Positions 21,912-30,136 of a stretch of DNA of 30,136 bases are shown here, in pieces. This DNA comes from Thermoflexus sp. (lineage in GTDB: Bacteria; Chloroflexota; Anaerolineae; Thermoflexales; Thermoflexaceae). The position numbers and the translations under genes were made by a program. Numbering within the stretch: the first letter of the stretch is position 1; each line of letters begins with the position of its first letter. The DNA lies in NCBI GenBank assembly GCA_017743605.1, contig JAGHYO010000005.1, positions 1-30,136 on the forward strand, written 5' to 3'. Below the pieces are notes generated by a model that had not been told where the DNA came from, searched no databases, and saw nothing but the letters and a program-made list of their open reading frames with translations.

Positions 21912-23006
21912 TCATGCGTGGAATCGGAAGTGCAGAACGTCCCCGTCTTGGACCTCGTAGTCGCGTCCCTCGATGCGCCAGAGGCCCCGCTCCCGGGCGG
22001 CCTGGGGAGAGCCGGCCTCGACCAGGAGGTGCCAGGGGATGACCTCGGCCCGGATGAAGCCGCGTTCCATGTCGGAGTGTACCTGCCCGGCTGCTTGCTG
22101 CGCGCGGGTGCCCCGCCGGATGGCCCAGGCCCGCACCTCGTGGCCGCCCGTGATGGTGAAGAAGGTGATGAGGCCCAGATGGACGTAGGCCGCCCGGATC
22201 AGGCGGTCCAGGACTGAATCGGAGAGGCCCAGGCTCTCGCGGTAGGCACGGGCCTCCTCCTCCGACCACTCGTTCAGGGCGGCCTCCAGCTCCGCGCAGA
22301 CGACGAGGAAGGGGCTTCCCTCCTCCATGGCCCGACGGGCCAGCTCCGCCGTCCACCGGCCGTCCTGCGGCAGGTCTTCCTCGGATACGTTCAGGACGAG
22401 CAGGCGGGGCTTGTCGGTGAGCAGGAAAAGCTCCCACAGCAGCCCGGCCCAGGCCTCCCGGCCGCGCCAGATGCGGGCGGGGCGGCCAGCCTGCAGATGG
22501 GCGGCGAGATCCTCTAGCGCGTTCAGGATCTGTGCGAAGGCCTCAGGGTCTGCTTTGGCCGCTTTGCGGGTCTTCTCCAGGCGCCGCTGCACCGTCTCCA
22601 GGTCCGCCAGCGCCAGCTCCAGATCCAGCACCTCCAGCTCGGCCACAGGATCCACTTCCCCCAGGCCGGCCGGCACGTTCGGCGCCGCGAACCCGCGCAG
22701 CACCATCAGCAGGGCGTCCACCTCCCGGATGTGCGCCAGGAACTGATTTCCCAGGCCCTCCCCCCGGTGCGCGTTCCGGACCAGCCCGGCGATGTCCACG
22801 ACGGTCAGGGTGGCCGGGACCACCCGCTCCGGCCGGATGATGCGGGCCAAGGCCTCCAGCCGGGGATCAGGGACGGGGACGACGCCGCGGTGTGGCTCGA
22901 TGGTGGTGAAGGGATAGGGCGCTGTGGGAACCGCATGGCGGGTGAGGGCGTTGAAGAGCGTGGACTTGCCCGCGTTGGGCATCCCCACCAGACCGATCTC
23001 CATCAT
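21912..23006 (-). CDS. ychF: Obg-like GTPase/ATPase YchF
   Basis: This 364-residue protein of the YchF (OLA1) family binds ribosomes and prefers ATP over GTP. Visible motifs are G1 GMPNAGKST near the N-terminus, PYPFTTIEPHRGVVPVPDPR (switch I region), G3 DIAGLV and an altered G4, NVSEED, in place of NKxD, typical of YchF and the basis of its ATP preference. A central coiled coil (LETVQRRLEKTRKAAK) follows G3. The C-terminal TGS domain contains LITFFTITGGHEVRAWAIRRGTRAQQAAGQVHSD and the closing EVQDGDVLHFRF. Length is normal (about 363). Two ATG codons are adjacent at the start; the first is used here. Confidence 0.96.
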   Translation of the reverse strand: MMEIGLVGMPNAGKSTLFNALTRHAVPTAPYPFTTIEPHRGVVPVPDPRLEALARIIRPERVVPATLTVVDIAGLVRNAHRGEGLGNQFLAHIREVDALLMVLRGFAAPNVPAGLGEVDPVAELEVLDLELALADLETVQRRLEKTRKAAKADPEAFAQILNALEDLAAHLQAGRPARIWRGREAWAGLLWELFLLTDKPRLLVLNVSEEDLPQDGRWTAELARRAMEEGSPFLVVCAELEAALNEWSEEEARAYRESLGLSDSVLDRLIRAAYVHLGLITFFTITGGHEVRAWAIRRGTRAQQAAGQVHSDMERGFIRAEVIPWHLLVEAGSPQAARERGLWRIEGRDYEVQDGDVLHFRFHA

Positions 23007-23096
23007 CGCCTCAGCTTTTCGAAATGTCCCCGAGGAAGATTCTACCGGAAACCGGGCGTTCGGGCCTCTAGGAAGGCCGGGCGTGAGTTCAACAGC

Positions 23097-25076
23097 TCAG
23101 GGACGGATCTCGATCAGAAGGGGAAGGATCACACCATCCGCCCCGGAGTCGTCCACAGGAATTCGACCGCCAGGGGGTGCCCGGCGATACAGCCCCACCT
23201 TGAGCGCATAGCGCCCAGGGGAGACGGCGGCTGGGACCCGGAGGCGATAGAAGTCGCTGTAGAGCTGTCCCATCCTCCAGCGAGGGAGGGGCAGGGAGGC
23301 GGGATGCTCGTGGTCCTCCTGGAACACCTGATGGGCCTCAGGGTGATCGGCAGGGAGGACGTGGACGTAGACGCTGAGGGATTCCGTGATCCGCTGAACG
23401 GCGCGGAACCATAGGGTCAGGCCAACGTCCTCGCCCCGGCGGACTTGCGGGGACTCAATGGAAAAGGCGATCAGCTCCACCTGGCCGCCGAACTGCTGAT
23501 TCAGGCAGAGGCGGCTGGAGCCATCGCAGAACGGCTGGCGATGGATCCATGCCCAGCCCGCCAGGGCGACTCCGTTCAGGGCGATGCTGGCGAGCAGGAG
23601 CAGGATGGGGATCGCAGATGCCCATCGCGCATAGCGCCTGAGGACAGGCGCCGGAGGAGCCGGCCGCCGGAGGCCCCACAGCCCGAAGGCAAACAGGGCG
23701 GCGATCCCGAGCCGGAAGCCCCAGGCGACGGAGGCGGGTATCCCCTGTTCTTCCAAACGGTGGAGGGCCGGTGCCCAATGGAGCCCATCCCATAGATAGC
23801 GCCACTGGCCTAGGATGGGGGAGAGCTCCGGACGGAACCAGATGGCGGGGACATCCCGGAGACCTCGTTCAACGAAGAGTTCGGCGTGGAACTTCTGGTA
23901 ATCGATGAGCACGCCAGGGAGTTGGGCGAGGAACCCGAGGAGCCCCAGGGCGAGGGCGGCGCGGCGCCCGGCGGGCTGGGCCATGGCTTCTCCGGCGAGC
24001 AGGAGCAGGAAGGGGAGCGTGGGGACCAGGAAGCGAGGGCCCCAGGCCCATCCGCCGTGCCAGGCCCACCAGCGGCCATACATCAGGAGGTATCCGGCCA
24101 ACAGCGTCCCCGCGGCCAGGACGAGGGCGCGATCCCGGCGCCAGAGGAGCCGCGCGCCGGGGAGGGCAAGGAGGACGGCCGGCGCATAGAAGAAGAGGCC
24201 CCGACCCGGGCTGAACAGCAACCCGGCCATCCCTTCGAGCAGCGAAGCGGTGAAGCCCTCTCCCTCATAGCCGTGGCGGAGGGGATGTCCGAATCGGTAG
24301 ACGTTATACCAGAGCCACAGGGAGATGGGGAGCGCGGTGCCGAGCATCCCGTAAGCGGCGAAGGCGAGGCGCTCGCGCCGGTTTCGGGCCAGGACCAGAA
24401 GGGCAAGGGCGGCGGCAGGCAGGGCGGCCGCGGCGCCCTCCCGGGTGAGGACGGCCCAGCCGATCGCCAGGCCGCCCAGGGCGATCTGAGCGGGCTGGCG
24501 GGTGAAGAACAGCCAAAAGCCCATCAGCAGGCAGAAGGTGAGCAGCGCCTCGCTGAAGAAGAGCCGGGCGTAGACAGGGGCGGGGGTGGCCAGGGTGAAG
24601 ATCGCGAGCGCGAGGAGGGCCGTGCGGCCGTCCCAGAGCGAGCGAGCCCAAGCGTAGAGCAGCGCCCCGGCCCCGGCCATCGCCACGGCCGATAGGGCAT
24701 GCACGAACAGGCGGGTGGTGGGAGAATCCGGGCCGCCGAGGATCCGCCCGATGAGGTAGAAGGGGAGGGCAGCGAGAGGCTGGCCCAGGGAATAGCGAAC
24801 GAACCATAAACCATCCCGTCCAGGTTGAAGGAAGCCATGTTCCACAATAGCGGGAAGGTGAGGATCTGGGGATGTCTGGATCGTGGGGTGGCCCCGCTCG
24901 GCTAGGGCGACGGTGACCCAGTAGGCCAGCTCCCCATCTATGGTCCCCGGGATCCTACCGGGGGTGAGGGCCAGGAAGAGCGTGGCCAGAAGGAGAGCGA
25001 TAGCCCATGGAGATGGGGCAAGGGCCTGGCTAGCCTGGGAAGTTCCGTTGAGGCAATCAAGGGCGGGTGATCTCAT
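23097..25076 (-). CDS. Polytopic membrane glycosyltransferase-like protein (GT-C type)
   Basis: The 659-residue protein has about a dozen hydrophobic helices in its first 500 residues and a soluble beta-rich C-terminal domain (QQFGGQVELIAFSIE to GRYALKVGLYRR). The first outer loop after helix 1 contains IDGELAYWVTVALAERGHPT, with acidic residues where GT-C enzymes (GT39/PMT-like) keep their catalytic Asp/Glu. WWAWHGGWAWGPRFLVPTLPF is a segment I associate with this bacterial family. Such enzymes use polyprenyl-phosphate sugars outside the membrane; the acceptor is unknown. The C-terminal domain may bind carbohydrate. The start overlaps the end of the DUF1385 gene by 20 bases, implying an operon. 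Confidence 0.75.
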   Translation of the reverse strand: MRSPALDCLNGTSQASQALAPSPWAIALLLATLFLALTPGRIPGTIDGELAYWVTVALAERGHPTIQTSPDPHLPAIVEHGFLQPGRDGLWFVRYSLGQPLAALPFYLIGRILGGPDSPTTRLFVHALSAVAMAGAGALLYAWARSLWDGRTALLALAIFTLATPAPVYARLFFSEALLTFCLLMGFWLFFTRQPAQIALGGLAIGWAVLTREGAAAALPAAALALLVLARNRRERLAFAAYGMLGTALPISLWLWYNVYRFGHPLRHGYEGEGFTASLLEGMAGLLFSPGRGLFFYAPAVLLALPGARLLWRRDRALVLAAGTLLAGYLLMYGRWWAWHGGWAWGPRFLVPTLPFLLLLAGEAMAQPAGRRAALALGLLGFLAQLPGVLIDYQKFHAELFVERGLRDVPAIWFRPELSPILGQWRYLWDGLHWAPALHRLEEQGIPASVAWGFRLGIAALFAFGLWGLRRPAPPAPVLRRYARWASAIPILLLLASIALNGVALAGWAWIHRQPFCDGSSRLCLNQQFGGQVELIAFSIESPQVRRGEDVGLTLWFRAVQRITESLSVYVHVLPADHPEAHQVFQEDHEHPASLPLPRWRMGQLYSDFYRLRVPAAVSPGRYALKVGLYRRAPPGGRIPVDDSGADGVILPLLIEIRP

Positions 25077-25986
25077 CGCTGGGGGGCTCCGAAGAAGATT
25101 CCAGCGCCCGGGTGGCCTTGAGGGCAGCTAGGGCGACTTCCAGCATGCCATCGTCGGGCTCCCGCGTGGTCAACCGCTGAAGCCATAAATTCGGCGCGAA
25201 GAGCCAGGATACCAGCCGCCGATGATGGTAACGGGCGCTCAGCCACAGCAGCTCATACGAAAGACCCGCCAGGACCGGCAGCAGGGCCAGGCGGAGCAGC
25301 AGGCGCTCGATGAGCGTAGAAGCCGGCAAAAAGGTGAAGAGAACCGCGGCGACCACGATTACCGTCAGGAGGAACGCAGTCCCACAGCGCGGGTGGGCGG
25401 TAGGGAAGGGGCGGGCGCCGGCCACCGTGAGGGGTGACCCGGCCTCCAGGGCATGCACCACTTTGTGTTCCGCGCCGTGATAGGCGAAGACGCGGCGGAT
25501 CTCGGGGTAGCGCCCGACGGCGGCCACGTAGCTGATCACCAGCCCGAGGCGAAGGGCCGCCTCCACCGCCGTCCGGATCCAGGCGGAGGCTCCCGTGGCC
25601 TGTTCGATCCCTTCCGCCAGGAAGGCCGGCAGCAGCAGGAAGATCCCCAGGGCGATGACTAAGGAGAACGCCAGCGTGAGCAGGGCAGCCGGGCTTCGGA
25701 GCGTCTCCCGGCTTTCGGTCTCCCCAGCGGCTACCGCAGCGGAGAACCAGAGGGCCTCCATCCCCCAGCGCAGGGTCTCCCAGAGGATGAAGACGCCTCG
25801 AAGGAGGGGCCAGCGGCGCCAGCCCCGCCGGGGCGGCAGACGGGTCGTCCGGCAGACGATCTGCCCATCGGGAGCGCGGACGGCCACGGCCAGCCCCGCC
25901 GGCCCTCGGATCATCACCCCCTCCAGGACGGCCTGGCCTCCGTAGAGAACATGGGTGCGCGGTGGAGCGGAAGCGATCTCTGACAT
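25057..25986 (-). CDS. DUF1385 membrane protein
   Basis: The 309-residue product matches the DUF1385 (YqhQ-like) family. It has the N-terminal YGGQAVLEGVMIRGP, central YHGAEHKVVHALEAG and AHPRCGTAFLLTVIVV motifs, with four or five hydrophobic helices (including LTLAFSLVIALGIFLLLPAF). The conserved His, Glu and Cys residues of these motifs suggest a metal- or substrate-binding site. The function is not established to my knowledge. It lies 9 bases after sbcC in the same direction and overlaps the following glycosyltransferase-like gene by 20 bases. Confidence 0.92.
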   Translation of the reverse strand: MSEIASAPPRTHVLYGGQAVLEGVMIRGPAGLAVAVRAPDGQIVCRTTRLPPRRGWRRWPLLRGVFILWETLRWGMEALWFSAAVAAGETESRETLRSPAALLTLAFSLVIALGIFLLLPAFLAEGIEQATGASAWIRTAVEAALRLGLVISYVAAVGRYPEIRRVFAYHGAEHKVVHALEAGSPLTVAGARPFPTAHPRCGTAFLLTVIVVAAVLFTFLPASTLIERLLLRLALLPVLAGLSYELLWLSARYHHRRLVSWLFAPNLWLQRLTTREPDDGMLEVALAALKATRALESSSEPPSDEITRP

Positions 25987-25995
25987 CCCTGCGCC

Positions 25996-28542
25996 TCACC
26001 TCACGATATGCAACCGGGAGCCCGCCGCTGTCTTGCGGACCTCGATGCGAACCGGGAAGGCGTCTTGGAACTCCTCCAGGTGGGAGATCACCAGGATGGT
26101 GGAGAACTCGTCCTTGATGGTGTTCAGGGCCTCAATCAGTCGCTCCCGGCCGGCCTGGTCCTGGGAGCCGAACCCCTCATCCACCACCAGCAGCCGTAGA
26201 GGGGTCCCAGCGCGCTGGGCCAGAACGCGGGAGAGGGCCAGGCGGATGGCAAAGTCCACTCGGAATTTCTCCCCGCCGGAGAAGTTCTCGTAAGGTCGCT
26301 CCTCCCCCTCGTCGGAGATCAGGATGTCGAGGGTTTCTCGAACCTTGCCTTCTTTGGTCTCCCGCTGGGAGCGGAAACGCACAGTGAGTCGCCCGTCCGT
26401 GAGGCGATGGAGGATCCAGTTGGCTTCCCTCTCGATCTCCGGGAGAATGGCTTCGATGATCATCGCCGGGACCCCGTTCCGGCTGAAGGCAAGCTGCAGA
26501 TCCCGATAGAGCCCCTTCTCCTCCTCTAAGCGAAGGATCTCCTCCTGCAGGCTCTGCCGTTCCTGTTCCCGCTGATCGAGGATCTTCAGTCGCTGTTCGG
26601 CGGCGATCAGGCGCTCCCGGGCCTCCCGCTCCACCCGACGGGCTTCCTCCAGCCGTCGCTGGGCTTCGGGCAGGGCCTTCAGGCGCTCCGCCAGCGCCTG
26701 CCCGGTCTGCTCTAGCTCCTGGATGGATCGGATGGTGCGCTCCCGGCGTTCGAGGCCGTCGTGATAAAGACTCTTCAGCGAGCGGATGGATTCCTCCTCC
26801 TGGGGAACGCGCTGCTCGGCTTCCTGGAGGAGGCGCCAGTCCTGAGCCTCCTCCTCCAGCGTCTGCATCCGCTGGATCAGGGCGCGGTGGGCCTCGCTGT
26901 CGTAACCCAGGGCGCGGAGCGCTTCGTCGATGCGGCGCAGCTCGGCCTGTTCCTCGGGGGAGAGCTCGTCCTCCTGCAACCGCCGTTCCGCTTCCCGGAG
27001 CTCCGCTTCCAGGGCCGCAAGCCGTTCCCTGTCCCGCAGAGCATCGGCTCGCTCCCGCTCGATCTGCTCCAGGCGCGACTGGAATCGGGCGAGGGCGCTT
27101 TGGGCCTGCCGGCGCTCCTCCAGGCGGGCAGCGGTCTCGGCCTGTTCCCGCTCCAGCGCCTGGAGGCGGTTCTGATTCTCCCGGTAGCGGTCGGCCCGGC
27201 GGCGTCCTTCTTCCTCCCACTCCCGGCGCAGGCGCTCCCGCTCCGCATCGGGGAGAGGGCGGCGGCATGTAGGACATTCCGCCCCGATCTTTGCGATGGC
27301 CTGGATGCGTGCTTCGAAGTCTTTCATCTCTAAAAAGAGGCGTCGGTTCTCGCTCTGACGTTCGACCCGTTCGGTCTGCAGCGTCTGAAGTCGTTCCTCG
27401 CAGGCGCGGATCTCCTGTTCCAGCGTCGGCTGCTGGCTGAGGCGTTCCAGGAGCTCGGCGGCCTCGCGCTCCAGCTCCGGCAGCCGGCTCGTTCGATCCC
27501 GGGCGGCTTCGATCTCCCGCTGCAGCTGCCGGCGTTTCTCCTCCAGCTGCGCCCGGGCGACGGCGATCTGCTTCTCCAGCTCGGCGCGGCGCTCCCGGAG
27601 GGCGCTCGCAGCCCGGGAGGCCTCGTCCATGCGGGCGAGCTCCTCTCGAGCGCGCTGTAGCGCTGCCCACGCGGCTTCGAGATCTGCCCGCCGCTCGAGC
27701 AGCGCCTGCCACCGGCGCAGGGATTCCTCCTGCTGGCGGATCTGTTCCTCCAGGCGAGCCAGGCCGTTTTCGACCTCCAGGCGTTGGGCCTGCAGCTCGC
27801 GGAGCCGCCCCTGGACCTCCCGCGCTCGTTCCTCATCCCGGCGCAGCTCCTCCCAGGCCTTCTCCGCTTTCTCCCGCTCCTCCTCCCGGGCCAAGTGTTC
27901 GTCCGAGGCCTTCCGGAGCTCGGCTTCCCGCTGAGGACGCTGGGCCAGCTCCTTCTCGCATTCCTGAATCCGCCAGCGCTGGTTCTCCAACTCTTGATCA
28001 ATGCGGCGGATCTTCTCCTTCGCCCGCTCTTCCAAATCTGCCCATCGTCCGAGCTGGAGGATCTCCGCCAGGACGTCCTTGCGCTCCGCAGGGGTTTTGA
28101 TGGTGAACTCATCGGCGCGCCCCTGACGGATGAAGGCCGAGTTCACGAAGGTTTCAAAGTCGATCCCAAGGGTCTGGGAGATGAGCCGCTCGGTCTCCCG
28201 GAGGCCGTAGCCGGTGAGGGAGCGACGGTGAGGGGCCAGCATCTGGAAGTCCAGGGCGCTGCCTTTCCCCCGGCGGCGGGTGCGGGTCACCTGATAGAGA
28301 CGCTCCCCTAGCCGGAAGGTGAGGCTCACCCGGGCCTCTTTTTCTCCCCGGTGTACCAGCAGATCCTGATCCCGGTCCAAGCGGGAGGTTTTCCCCCACA
28401 GGGCCCACGTGATGGCATCCAGGAGGCTGCTCTTGCCTGCCCCGTTGGGCCCCACCAGCGCAGCCATATGCAGGCCGGTGAAATCCAGCGCCTCCTGTCG
28501 ATAGCTCAGGAAGTTTTTCAGCTCCAGACGGACCAGCTCCAT
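25996..28542 (-). CDS. sbcC: SbcC/Rad50-type exonuclease ATPase subunit
   Basis: SbcC (848 residues) is the ATPase partner of SbcD in a complex that opens DNA hairpins and processes ends. Walker A is GPNGAGKSS (residues 31-39). The ABC signature is NFSGGEKFRVDFA near residue 755, followed by Walker B LLVVDEGFGSQD and the switch VISHLEEF. Two long coiled-coil arms flank a zinc hook, CPTC at Cys423/Cys426. The start at 28542 has GGGAGGCAAGG directly upstream and gives MELVRLELKNFLSYRQ; a longer frame from 28575 lacks support. Size is closer to archaeal Rad50 (about 880) than to E. coli SbcC (about 1050). It is separated from sbcD by 375 bases of repeats and decayed sequence, where coupled genes would be expected. 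Confidence 0.96.
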   Translation of the reverse strand: MELVRLELKNFLSYRQEALDFTGLHMAALVGPNGAGKSSLLDAITWALWGKTSRLDRDQDLLVHRGEKEARVSLTFRLGERLYQVTRTRRRGKGSALDFQMLAPHRRSLTGYGLRETERLISQTLGIDFETFVNSAFIRQGRADEFTIKTPAERKDVLAEILQLGRWADLEERAKEKIRRIDQELENQRWRIQECEKELAQRPQREAELRKASDEHLAREEEREKAEKAWEELRRDEERAREVQGRLRELQAQRLEVENGLARLEEQIRQQEESLRRWQALLERRADLEAAWAALQRAREELARMDEASRAASALRERRAELEKQIAVARAQLEEKRRQLQREIEAARDRTSRLPELEREAAELLERLSQQPTLEQEIRACEERLQTLQTERVERQSENRRLFLEMKDFEARIQAIAKIGAECPTCRRPLPDAERERLRREWEEEGRRRADRYRENQNRLQALEREQAETAARLEERRQAQSALARFQSRLEQIERERADALRDRERLAALEAELREAERRLQEDELSPEEQAELRRIDEALRALGYDSEAHRALIQRMQTLEEEAQDWRLLQEAEQRVPQEEESIRSLKSLYHDGLERRERTIRSIQELEQTGQALAERLKALPEAQRRLEEARRVEREARERLIAAEQRLKILDQREQERQSLQEEILRLEEEKGLYRDLQLAFSRNGVPAMIIEAILPEIEREANWILHRLTDGRLTVRFRSQRETKEGKVRETLDILISDEGEERPYENFSGGEKFRVDFAIRLALSRVLAQRAGTPLRLLVVDEGFGSQDQAGRERLIEALNTIKDEFSTILVISHLEEFQDAFPVRIEVRKTAAGSRLHIVR

Positions 28543-28614
28543 CCTTGCCTCCCTGTAGGCGAGGGAAGATTGCAAGTCTCAATGCCGATGCTTGATTGTG
28601 GATCGGAAGAAGGG

Positions 28615-28675
28615 GTCGGGGCTGAAGCCCTTCCTCCCGAAAGGCGATCCCCGTAGGAGCGGCTTCAGCTGCGAC
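28615..28675. repeat. Dispersed copy of the GTAGGAG palindromic repeat
   Basis: The closing hairpin GGGGCTGAAGCCC followed by TTCCTCC (about 28618-28637), a 14-base linker, and an opening GTAGGAGCGGCTTCAGCTGCGAC (split at about 28653-28675) reproduce the junction between two units of the array at 8134-8485. It seems to be the end of one unit joined to the start of another. It lies in the sbcD-sbcC gap. Confidence 0.75.
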
Positions 28676-28896
28676 TTCCACCGTCCGCCACGAGTTGGGT
28701 CACGAACATGCGAATTTGCATGTCTGCCTTCATCTGGAGGGCCCGCTGGACCGTCGCCTTTTCGCGCTGATTGAAAGCATCCTTGATCCTCGTAGGGCGC
28801 TCCGCGCTGGGCGTCGGCGAAGGCCGACACAGATAGTTTTTCGGTCTACGCAGGCCGGCTACTGGCCGATCATTGGTCGAGAGCCTCCTGAGGTCA
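28665..28896 (-). pseudogene. Possible gene remnant in the sbcD-sbcC gap
   Basis: A minus-strand frame without any usual start codon ends at a TGA inside the repeat (28665-28667). Its last 35 or so residues (DAFNQREKATVQRALQMKAD, then MQIRMFVTQLVADGG) look like an amphipathic helical protein end. The upstream part runs through another palindrome (GTCGGC-GAAG-GCCGAC, 28813-28828) and has no coding character. An 18-bp near-palindrome, ACATGC-N6-GCATGT, sits at 28706-28723. No family is recognised. It could equally be chance. Confidence 0.25.
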
Positions 28897-28917
28897 AGTT
28901 CGTTTTACGTGCAAAGC

Positions 28918-30136
28918 TCACGGCTCTTCCTCGCGCATCAGTTGCTCCGCCAGACGGAGCAGCTGCTCCCGTCGCATGGGATCCGCCGGGGGATCCTGCG
29001 ATTCGAAGTAGCGGGCCAGCAGATCCAGCGGGGTCAGGGATTCCATCTCCCCCAGGCTGATACGGGAGCGGACGCTTTCCTCCTGCTTGATTTGGAGGCT
29101 CGAAACGTAGAACGCGCCGGCTTTCTCCAGCGCCTCCCGCAGCCGGGCCTCCCTCAGACGCTCCGCCTGCTCCGGCCGGATGTGTATCCGGGCCCGCACC
29201 ACCGCCTCCCGGATTTGCGTTTGCACAGTCCGATCGCGGATTTTGGCGATGGCAGCCATCTCCGGGTCGGCGTCCCGGCGGAGGTCCAGTTCGAGGGTGA
29301 AGAAACGCCGGGCGGGGAGCTCGACGAAGCGCCACCGGGCATCCCCCCGGCGAACCTCCACCCAGCAAAAGCCCTTCGGCTCACCTTCCTCGCTGAAGTC
29401 CACCCGCTCCACGCTCCCGCTGTAGACGATCGGTGGAGCCCCATCGCCCACGGCCTGATGCTTATGGATGTGGCCCAGGGCCACGTAATCGATGGCCGGA
29501 TGGCGGAACATGGAGGGAGGCAGGACCACGTCGTAGCCGATCATCACCTGGCGCTCGGAGCCGTAGATCGCTTCTGTGGGGGGAACGGAGAAATGCCCGG
29601 CCACGATGGTCGGCAGAGCGGGATCGATCTTCGTCTTCAGGAGATGTTGGAGCACCGCGTGAAGCGTCTCCCGGAGTTGATGATCCAGCTCCTCCGGGGG
29701 GAGGTTTCTCCAGGCCTCGTCTTTCAGGAGGCGGCTGCGCACCGGGAAGGGCATGGCGATCACCTGGAGAGGGCCGCGGCGCGTGTCAATGCGATGCACG
29801 TCCTCCCGGCGCCCCACGATGAGGCCCTCGCCACCCCGGAGCAGCGACCGGAACTCCCCGAAGACGTCCAGGGGGGTGGCCCGCTTCTCCGTCCCCGGCA
29901 GATCGTGGTTGCCCACCAACAGGAACACCGGGAGGCCGGCCTCCAGCAGACGGCGGAGGCGGACGGCGAACTCCCGCAGATAGGTCGGGGAGGGATCCCG
30001 GTTCTTGAAGGCATCCCCGCAGAAAAGGACCAGATCGGCCTCGTTCTCGATGGCGTATTCCACGATGCGATCGAAGGCGCACAGGAAGTCCACCACCCGC
30101 CGGTTCAGGCCGGTCTGGGGGTCGATCTGCCCGTGG
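28918..30136 (-). CDS. sbcD: SbcD/Mre11-type nuclease (5' end outside window)
   Basis: The frame is open to the right edge of the window, so the start lies outside. The residues before the GTG at 30096, HGQIDPQTGLNRRV, belong to the protein, matching the region just after the first metal motif in the family. Calcineurin-like phosphoesterase motifs are present: CGDAFKNRDPSP, LVGNHDLPG, VAGHFSVPP and ALGHIHKHQ, which bind two Mn2+ ions. A capping domain follows, and the C-terminus (ARYFESQDPPADPMRREQLLRLAEQLMREEEP) is helical for binding SbcC. SbcD cuts DNA as 3'-5' exonuclease and hairpin endonuclease together with the sbcC product downstream. Confidence 0.95.
   Translation of the reverse strand, partial: HGQIDPQTGLNRRVVDFLCAFDRIVEYAIENEADLVLFCGDAFKNRDPSPTYLREFAVRLRRLLEAGLPVFLLVGNHDLPGTEKRATPLDVFGEFRSLLRGGEGLIVGRREDVHRIDTRRGPLQVIAMPFPVRSRLLKDEAWRNLPPEELDHQLRETLHAVLQHLLKTKIDPALPTIVAGHFSVPPTEAIYGSERQVMIGYDVVLPPSMFRHPAIDYVALGHIHKHQAVGDGAPPIVYSGSVERVDFSEEGEPKGFCWVEVRRGDARWRFVELPARRFFTLELDLRRDADPEMAAIAKIRDRTVQTQIREAVVRARIHIRPEQAERLREARLREALEKAGAFYVSSLQIKQEESVRSRISLGEMESLTPLDLLARYFESQDPPADPMRREQLLRLAEQLMREEEP

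Noticed and set aside
26177..27712. A 511-codon minus-strand frame inside sbcC
   Set aside because: Its composition is Gly/Arg/Pro-rich with no domains, and it is out of frame with the intact SbcC coiled coil and zinc hook.

Overview
The window is GC-rich, densely packed bacterial chromosome. It most likely comes from a thermophilic or anaerobic member of the Chloroflexota (Anaerolineae/Thermoflexia type). That is inference from four things: LysM proteins with Thr/Pro linkers, an XPB/Ssl2-type helicase-associated protein without a motor, several polytopic GT-C-like membrane proteins, and a bacterial heterodisulfide-reductase/[NiFe]-hydrogenase operon. No rRNA or other decisive marker is present.

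Left part (1-7389). A 5'-truncated LysM protein is followed by a zinc-ribbon cold-shock protein and recO, which starts inside the cold-shock stop codon. Convergent to them is a two-gene operon (2100-3607, minus): an OLD/AAA_21-type ABC ATPase coupled through an ATGA overlap to a small protein with a TOPRIM-like acidic signature. This is the best candidate for an undescribed system. Next come a DinB/DfsB-like four-helix protein (plus) and a minus-strand operon of HEAT-repeat protein, AEC-family permease and MA-like metallopeptidase.

Decayed zone (7390-8682). This 1.3-kb stretch holds the remains of a DedA-family membrane protein gene (minus). It is broken by stops and a frameshift, and its 5' part ends where a tandem set of palindromic repeats (8134-8485) begins. 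The same repeat recurs at 28615-28675, in an unusual 375-bp gap between sbcD and sbcC.

Middle (8683-13198, plus). This holds the XPB/Ssl2-like protein, a LysM/FxLYD lipoprotein, a tiny two-helix membrane protein and a GT-C-type membrane glycosyltransferase.

Hydrogenase/Hdr operon (20144-13195, minus). Seven tightly packed genes run hdrC-hdrB-hdrA-mvhD-mvhG-mvhA-maturation protease. Together they encode an HdrABC-MvhADG complex that in methanogens couples H2 oxidation to ferredoxin and disulfide reduction by flavin-based electron bifurcation. The true acceptor in this bacterium is not evident. Upstream lie a CRP/FNR-like palindrome placed at about -41.5 from a possible -10 box, and a tRNA-Met gene with its own promoter and terminator.

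Right part (20762-30136, minus). Here are a SufU/IscU-like scaffold, an SDR protein lacking half of its catalytic tetrad, the YchF GTPase, a GT-C-type membrane protein, a DUF1385 membrane protein, SbcC and a 5'-truncated SbcD.
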